From Ursus arctos (Eukaryota > Chordata > Mammalia > Carnivora > Ursidae): a stretch of 64,000 nucleotides of DNA. Positions within the stretch are counted from its first letter, which is position 1; every line of letters starts with the position of its first letter. The notes beneath the pieces are model-generated. The model did not search any database. It had not been told where the DNA came from and saw only the letters and a program-made list of their open reading frames with translations. The position numbers and the translations under genes were made by a program. This document shows, one piece after another, positions 57,411 through 64,000 of the stretch. The stretch lies in assembly GCF_023065955.2 (NCBI RefSeq), contig NW_026623008.1:13050501-13114500 (forward strand), written 5' to 3'.

Positions 57411-58597
57411 CTTTAAATCCCTTCATTTCACTGTCTCACGAAGTAGAGGGCGGCATAGAGAGTGTCCTGTTGATGGCTGCTGGGCACTCCTCCACTTACA
57501 AAGGCTGGCACCTGGCCCATCACGGAGACTGGGTATGTGTGGGCTGGGGATGTTCTAGGGGCCGGGCGGGCAGCTGCTGGCAGACACCTCACAGGTGTTT
57601 GGCAAAAAGCAGCTGCTTCCAGCCCCAGGAAGGGCATAGCCCTTAGCACTGGAGACACTGGGAAGTGTGGGGAGCCCCTTGTGGTCCCGGATGGAAGGGG
57701 AAGGTCTCACTCAGGGTCTCAGTGGTCCTGGGATAAAGGTGATGTAGGTCTCTGCTTCTCATGCTTGCGTTCCCAGCACGTGTCGGAAGGGCTTGCCGCT
57801 CAGACAAGAGACCCCCGCTCCAGAGTTCCAGATTCGGCGGGTCTGAGAAGGAGAAGGGTAATTTGCATCTCGAACAAGCTGCCGCCTGGGGTCCACTCGG
57901 AGACTCCCTGATGCAGCTGTGGGAGGAGGAGAGCTGGCCCGGGAGGAGTCGAACACAGAACACAGGACCTGCCCCCCAACCCCCCGAGAGCTTCAGGACT
58001 TGGAAGCTACTCTCATCCTACTTCCAGGGAGGAATTTAAGATGCGGAGAGAGGCTGAGTGACCTTTTGAGGCCCCCACTGCACCAAAGCTCATAAGCTCC
58101 CACTCTGTCCGCCAGCTTCTTCTGCAGGGGGCCCGGGAGGCCATGTGTTCCCCTGGGGCCAGGTTTCCTGCCTGTCACCTGGTCCTCAGTCCCACCTCTG
58201 TTGATTGTCTGCACTGAAAGGGGTGCCTGTGGTGGGGAGGGGGGAAGGGGCCAGGCCAAGAGGCTCTCAGCCCTCTGGGGGGCAAGGGGAAGAAGGAGGA
58301 AGGAAGAAGAGGGTGGGGAGCATTCTGAGTATTGTTTAGCAGGTATGTACTGAGCACCCACTGTGTTCTGGGGTTGGAAGAGATCTTACATTTCAGAGGC
58401 GAGAGCTGGCGCCAGGCAGGAGAAGGGACTGGCCTAGCGGTACACCTGGTCTCTGTCCTGAGTTCCCCACCGGCTGAGGGCCCCCCAGAGCCAGTCCAGA
58501 CCTCCGGAGGTAGGCTCCGGGAGGTGCACCGCCCCTCCTTTGGCCACACGGGTGCTGACCAGCAACACTGGAAGGCAAGAGAGAAGCACCTGCCGGT

Positions 58598-58895
58598 AGT
58601 TGAAACCCTACTCTGTGCCAGCTCTCCCTGAAACTCTGAAGGGTAGGCACTACTACCCCCATTTTATAGATGAGGAAACTGAGATCCAAGGGAAGGGGTG
58701 ACTCATCCAAGACTGTTTGGTGAATTCCTACTATGGGCCAGGCTCCCGTGCCAAGGTAGCTCTTCACCTATGTGGTCTCCGAGCGACGCTGGAGGTCAGA
58801 GCCAGTTCAGCGGGGGAGGAAGATGAGCCCAGGGAGGTCCACAGCCACCCCAAGGTCGTGCAGCCAGCAAACACGGGAACTTCCGCCCTCACCTG
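58598..58895 (-). mobile_element. Two adjacent MIRs
   Basis: CCCCCATTTTATAGATGAGG (58650-58680) in the first. CCTACTATGGGCCAGGC, AGGAAGATGAGCCCAGGG and AAGGTCGTGCAGCCAGC in the second. Confidence 0.8.
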
Positions 58896-59664
58896 GGGAG
58901 ACGAGGCTGCTTTCTGGGGGAGGGCGGAGCTGCGGGACAGAGATGCCCGCCTCGGGGCATGTCCGGTGATCCCTCCACCGGCCCTGGACACCGGGCCTCA
59001 CACCCCATTTCCATCCTCTACCCCAGCAGTGCCTGCAGCTCTGCCTGCCCCCTCTGGCTCCCCAACTGTCACGGATTATTCTAGGGACCCTGGGGACAGG
59101 GGAGGGAACATCTGGATCCTGTTACCGGGCCTGGCTGGGGGTCTGGGGGGGGTGCCCAGGCAGCAGAGCACGGGACCTAAATGAGTTTCAGAACCTCAGA
59201 AGAGCCCTGGTGTGGGCGGGTGAGGGGCCGAGGGGCTGCAGGTCCGGGCTGAGCAGGAAGGTGGGATCAGAGCCGGCCAGAGAACCCTTCCTGAGCCGCT
59301 GGGCCCAGGCGGGAGGCAGGATTATGGAATTCGTTCAGGAGGCAGCGCCGGGTAGGGGTTGGCGCAGGTGGCCCCAGGCGGTGGCCCAGCCAGGCTCCGT
59401 CCCCTCCTCTCAGAGGGACACTGGGCGCAGAGGGCTGGGCAGGAATATGGTTTGGTTTAGGGGCCAGCCCCGCGGAACAGGTCAAATCAAATTCAGCTTG
59501 AAATTCCAGGCCGGTCACGGCAGGCCAGGTGAGGGCCGAATGCCAAAGTCAACAGTGAGGCCGGTGGGGTTGTGCAGGGCATGGGTGGGGGTTCTCACCG
59601 TGGGGGTGTCACTGCATCAGGGGAGGGCTGGACCAAGAGAAGAAATCGCAGAGTAACCACGATT

Positions 59665-59800
59665 CTCAAAGCATGGGAAACAGCATTATGATGCCCTTTT
59701 TTAATAAGTGAGGAAACTGAGTCACAGAGGGGCCACTTGGTGGAAGGTCACAGAGCTAATAAGTGGCCGAGCTGGGGCTGGGATTGAGACCTTTTTGCTC
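59665..59800 (-). mobile_element. MIR
   Basis: GTGAGGAAACTGAGTCACAG and AAGGTCACAGAGCTAATAAG. Confidence 0.88.
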
Positions 59801-60164
59801 CTCTAAGGGTGGGCGTCCCCAGACGATGCTTTCTCCCCACAAGTGCACAGTGCAAATAGCAAAGCCAGGGATGGTGAAGTCAAGGCCAAGGGCGCTGGCA
59901 CCCCAAGGGGCAGGGCTGGACACAGAGGCATTGACACTCAGCTCCCACCTGCCCTCCAGATGCTCGGCTCTGAGGTACACCCCTGAGAGGGGTTGGCCCT
60001 GGTGCAAGATTTGCACAAAGACTACATAAGACAAGCCTCGGACCACAAATGACTGGATACAGATGATGGCAAGGGGACAAGGGACACTTATTCCTCCTTT
60101 GTCCTTCAGTCTAGGAAGGCTTCCTAGCTGCAGTGGAATTTCAGAGACAAGAGGAAAGGCAGTG

Positions 60165-60405
60165 GCTAAGATCATGGGCTTTGGGGTAAGACAGACCCAG
60201 GTTTGAGTCCAGGTTCTTCCTTATACCTGCTGTGTGACCTTGGGCAAATTACTTCACTTCCCCGAGCCCCAGTTTCCTCGTCTATAAAATAGGACTAATG
60301 ATGCCTTCCCCTTAGGATTTTTGCAAGCATTAGCTGAGATGATAAATGCAAAATACTTAGCCCCAGGACTTGGCACATAGTAGGTATTCAGTAATCATCC
60401 GGTTA
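60165..60405 (+). mobile_element. Near-full-length MIR
   Basis: ATCATGGGCTTTGGGGTAAG, CTGCTGTGTGACCTTGGGC, TTCCTCGTCTATAAAATAGG and CTTGGCACATAGTAGG cover almost the whole element. Confidence 0.93.
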
Positions 60406-60696
60406 GAGCCTGGAGAAGGAGCGTGCGGCCAGGCGGGTGATCCCAGCCAGACCTGAGTCCCACGCAGGGTCTGCCTTGCTGGTGGCACGGCGTGGTGTCA
60501 GCACATCCAAGGCAGGTGCGTGCCGTCGCCCTGGGCCCGAGGGGGCTGCAGGTATTCCAGGCCCCTGCACTGGTCCCAGGTCCACACTTGCTGGGGACTG
60601 TGGTGGGAATACAATGACAGTGGGGGGTGGGGAGTGACCATGAGGATGGGGGAGCTGCGGACAGTGGAGGGGGTGAGAGTGGATGACAGGGGGCAG

Positions 60697-60883
60697 ACCT
60701 GGGGGCTCAGTCGGTTGAGAGTCCGACTCTTGGTTTCAGCTCGGGTCATGATCTCAGAGTCGTGGGATCGAGCCCCAAGTAGGGCTCCATGCTCAGCACA
60801 GAGTCCGCTTGAGATTCTCCCTCTCCCTCTGCCCCTCCCCTGTAAAATCAATAAATAAATCTTAGAAAAAAAAAAAAAGAAAA
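60697..60883 (+). mobile_element. CAN-SINE, 5' end eroded
   Basis: GGCTCAGTCGGTTGAGAGTC, GACTCTTGGTTTCAGCTCGG, then AATAAATAAATCTTAG and an A run. The first bases of the head are altered. Confidence 0.9.
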
Positions 60884-60954
60884 GAGGTGGTGACAGGTGA
60901 GCACCATGATGAGGCCATGCTGGACCCCGAACCGGAGTCCCACCCTTACCCCCT

Positions 60955-61165
60955 CATGCTTTTTTGTAAAATAACCGAACGCTTACTGAACATCATGGGC
61001 ATTGCTTTACAAGTGTCCCATGAGTTGGCACAAGGCTCCCTCCAGCATCCCTCTGACGTGGCACCGTATCACCCCTGTTTTACAGATGAGGAAACTGAGG
61101 CAGAATAGCTTGCTCCAAATCATACAGCCGTACGTAGCAGACCCAAGCAGATCCGTAACCCAGGT
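60955..61165 (-). mobile_element. MIR
   Basis: TGTTTTACAGATGAGGAAAC, CTTGCTCCAAATCATACAG and GTAACCCAGGTCTACC. Confidence 0.88.
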
Positions 61166-61389
61166 CTACCTGACTGTCGGGCCCCCAAGGCTAACCTCGA
61201 GGTGCTGCTGCCCAGGCCCCTGGTCTTTTCAAGACTTCTCACCAACACCCCTTGGATTTAGGAGCGAAACTCTAGAGAGCATCTCAGTGCTCAGTAGATC
61301 CAGAAAGAGAGGTTGGCTGGCTGTGGGGGGCTGGTACTCATAATACTGCTTCTTATGAAGCCGCATCAGAAAAGCAGGACAGTCTCTGG

Positions 61390-61620
61390 TCATCACGAAC
61401 CTGCACGCTGAAGCCAGAGGGTTTGGGTTCAAATCCTACCTCTGCCGTTCGATGCTGTGCAGCCATGGGCAAGTGGCCTGAGTTCTCTGTGTCTCTGTGG
61501 TGAAATGGGGCTCACGAAAACACCTGCCACTCAGAAGAGTTGAGTTTTTTAGCATTTTAACGTGCTCACAGTGTTGCCTGGCAGACGGCAGGCACTCGGT
61601 AGGGATGTCCCGGGCTTCGT
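61390..61620 (+). mobile_element. MIR
   Basis: GGGTTTGGGTTCAAATCC, GCAGCCATGGGCAAGTGG and GGCAGGCACTCGGTAGG. Confidence 0.8.
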
Positions 61621-62009
61621 CCCAACATCAGAGTGGCCTTCAAATACCAGGACGCTGGAGCTCTGGAGAGCAGGTGCCCCCTGGCCGAGGGAGAGCCATG
61701 GGAGAGTCGAGACCCAGGCCATCCTGAGAAGGGCTGTCATCTCAATGTCTAAACTCATCCTCACTCCTCCCTCCAGGAAGCCACGCAGGCCTGCTCCCTC
61801 TCTCCTCCATCCGCCCCACCACGTCCAGGAGGCCCCCACCCAGGCCTGGACACAGCCCGAGAGTCCTCAAGAGTGAGTCCCAGACACGTCGCCCTGTAGA
61901 TTTGGAGGCCCGGGGCCTCTTTCCGCCTGCCACCGGTCCATCCTCCTAGGGCTGGTGGAGTCCAGCAGCCCAGCCTTGCGGTGACCATGACCGTGGCGGA
62001 AGCTGCTTC

Positions 62010-62200
62010 GTCATTCTGCACGTGTTTGCTGACCACCCACATCACCCTTGGCACTGGCTGGGGTCCAGCTGAGAACCACGGCCCTGCGCTCACGGAGCTC
62101 CCATCCCCGTGGGACAGTGAACAACGGTAACGTAACAGGATATACGATTGAGACCATGAAGAAAAATAGAGTGGGTCAAAAGGGTGAGGAGGAAGAAGCG
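62010..62200 (-). mobile_element. L2 fragment
   Basis: CCTTGGCACTGGCTGGGG, CTCACGGAGCTCCCATCC and GTGAACAACGGTAACG. Confidence 0.5.
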
Positions 62201-62759
62201 AAGTTTTTGAAAACGAAGTTTGTAGACACCTGGGAAAGCAATTGTGAAAAAACTCAAGCTTCCTTTCTTCCACGAAGCATTTGCTCAGGAAAGTAATAAT
62301 GGTGCGCACATTCACGACGAACGTAGACACAGAATTCTCGGTAGCAAACATTTTGTAAAGCCAAGAACCACTTGATAATACGCCCTTCCCTAGAACCCTC
62401 CCTAGGCGATGGCCAGTTGGGGACGAGCTTGGGGACCTTGCTGAGTCTGAGATGAAGCCCCCACACTTCTAGGCCTCACTGTAAAAAGGGGTCACCAACT
62501 CCCAATCCCACCGGGTAGAGAGGTTGCCCGGCCTCGACGAAGTGGTCTTAGGAAGGCTTCGCGCAGCCCTCCCCGAGCCGGCCGGTCCCTGTTCACCGAG
62601 CAGCATTGCCTAGTACCTGCTGGGTGCCCTGCGTGGTACTCACGACTGAGTCAGGACCTGGGGACCCCTTCACGTCCTGGGTCTCCCGTGGTGCCCGACC
62701 CTCGGCCAGGGCTCACCACCTCTGCCGGCCTGAGTCCCCAGGCAGGAAAGGGCATGCGG

Positions 62760-63190
62760 CTCCTTTAAGGCAGGCCCCAGCTGGGTCGCCTGGATATTGG
62801 AGCGGGACGAGATTAGGTGGCAGGAGGCTCGAGGCCCAGGCCAGATGCGCCTGAGCCGGGCCTTGTTATGTATTCATGAGCTGTGAGGAAAAGAAATAAA
62901 AGGATTCATTATCGCCCGAACTGTTACTAATGACATGTACCTGGAGCCCGAGCATCTCTGGGAATCTAATGCGACACACTCCGAGAAAAAATGTATTCCC
63001 GGGCTCTGCCACGCGGCCGATGGAAAACGTCCCCTCCCTGCCCTTCCTCATTGCCATTCACTCAGGGCGACATTTACAATTCTTCTGCCATTATGTCCGA
63101 CCAGGGCCTCTGAGCCTCTGTCATGACCCGCACATTAGCTGAAAATTGGAAATTCCACAGCGTGGCCGTGGCCATGGCCGTGGCCATGGT
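62760..63190. promoter_or_regulatory. Downstream enhancer candidate
   Basis: Unique sequence includes TTATGTATTCATGAGCTGTG, AGGATTCATTATCGCCCG, ACTGTTACTAATGACATG and CACATTAGCTGAAAATTGG. It ends in two exact copies of GGCCGTGGCCAT (63164-63187). Confidence 0.5.
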
Positions 63191-63599
63191 GGGCTGGGAC
63201 GCAGCAGGGTGCGGGAAGCAGAGGCACACGGGACTGGGTGAGAGGGGTACCGAGGGGCATGGGCATGGGGACAGGAGAAGGGACAGTGCTGCTGGCCTTC
63301 AGGGGCTTGCTGGCCCTGATCTGTCCCCAGCCTGGTCACCCATCACACCAAGCGCTACTCTGGGGTGCCAGGCCCCTTGGGTGGCCAAGACAACGACCAG
63401 CCCCTCTCACATCTTCGCCTTTGCTCTCCCTCCCGCCCTCTTCCTCTCATGAGTCCTGCCGTCTCCTGCATACCAATCCCCATCCTTTGTTCCCTTCAAA
63501 GGCTCGATAAAAACAATAAAAACAACTCAGCAAGAGACATTAGTCCTGACCTGATTTTGCAGGATAAACGTGCACCGGGCTCACTGTGCAAGCACATGT

Positions 63600-63765
63600 C
63601 CACCCATCGTCACCACCACACTGTGAAGTGGGTTCTGTCTGGATCCCCATTTAACAGATGAGAAAACCCAGGTTTGGAAAGGTGAAGGGATTTGCCCAGG
63701 GTCACCAGCTAGGAAGGAGCAGACCTGGGATTTGAACCCCTGAAAATACAGGCTGATTCCCAGAC
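63600..63765 (-). mobile_element. MIR
   Basis: CCCCATTTAACAGATGAG, GATTTGCCCAGGGTCACC and GGGATTTGAACCCC. Confidence 0.9.
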
Positions 63766-64000
63766 TTGGGCCTTGCCTTGGCACCAGATGGAAACTCCAT
63801 GTCCAAGGCTCAGCTCCTCCAAAAAGCCTTCTGAGGCAGGCCTCAGCCCACTGTGACCAGACCCCAGGGGTGGGCAGCTCTAGGCTGTCCTGGGACCAGC
63901 TGGCCCACGTGGCAAAAGGTGAGCCTCTGTTTAATACAACTTCAGGGCTGAGATACAGCTGCCTGTCCCAACCACCGTGCCCCGGGAGCAAGCGTTCCGT

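Larger units (their letters stand above)
32650..64000. other. Intergenic region downstream of PAX7
   Basis: No exon, RNA gene or processed pseudogene is recognised on either strand. Unexplained unique stretches over 300 bases remain at 33020-33860, 36600-37050, 41770-42850, 50340-51340, 52000-52530, 57430-58330, 58900-59660, 61620-62000 and 62300-62760. In human the next gene, as I recall, is TAS1R2, tens of kilobases further on. The next gene may therefore lie outside the window. Confidence 0.65.

Overview
The window is mammalian genomic DNA from a carnivoran. Seven copies of the carnivore tRNA-Lys-derived SINE (CAN-SINE) are present, four in minus and three in plus orientation. Their right-hand modules (CTGCCTTCGGCTCGGGTCATGATC and GACTCTTG types) resemble those of bears, pinnipeds and mustelids more than the young canid SINEC_Cf form, so an arctoid carnivore is the best guess. 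Old MIR, L2, L1, hAT and MaLR repeats fill much of the rest. No prokaryotic, phage, CRISPR or organelle features are present.

Only one gene is supported: the 3' end of PAX7, on the plus strand. Positions 1-21503 are the distal part of the intron before exon 8 (intron 7 in human numbering, the intron broken in PAX7::FOXO1 rhabdomyosarcoma fusions). Exon 8 (21504-21750) encodes 82 residues of the proline/serine/tyrosine-rich transactivation domain. Intron 8 runs 21751-28704. The last exon starts at 28705, ends its coding part at a TAG (28818-28820), and is followed by a 3' UTR of about 3.8 kb ending near twin ATTAAA signals at 32606-32621. The exon-exon join is phase 1 and gives the known long PAX7 C-terminus with its OAR-like motif. 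A second, unspliced ending (reading through the exon 8 donor) is open for 39 codons. It does not keep the frame of the human short-isoform tail, and its stop lies in a degraded MIR.

The introns carry several repeat-free blocks with AT-rich homeodomain-type cores in GC-rich surroundings: about 2.75, 9.4, 10.9, 12.4, 16.4-16.9, 23.9 and 25.4 kb, plus a CpG island at 4.66-5.17 kb. They look like conserved regulatory elements of a developmental gene, but conservation cannot be tested here. The 3' UTR has four miR-1/206 seed matches and one miR-133 seed match beside one of them, which fits the published repression of Pax7 by muscle microRNAs.

From about 32.65 kb to 64 kb I see no coding gene. The stretch is intergenic: L1 remnants (37.5-41 kb), two MaLR LTRs, hAT fragments, a long L2 split by a SINE (46-47 kb), an inverted pair of about 210 bp (43.2 and 47.2 kb), many MIRs, and two enhancer-like blocks (49.4-50.3 and 62.8-63.2 kb). 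All other open reading frames look like chance frames in GC-rich, low-complexity or repeat DNA.
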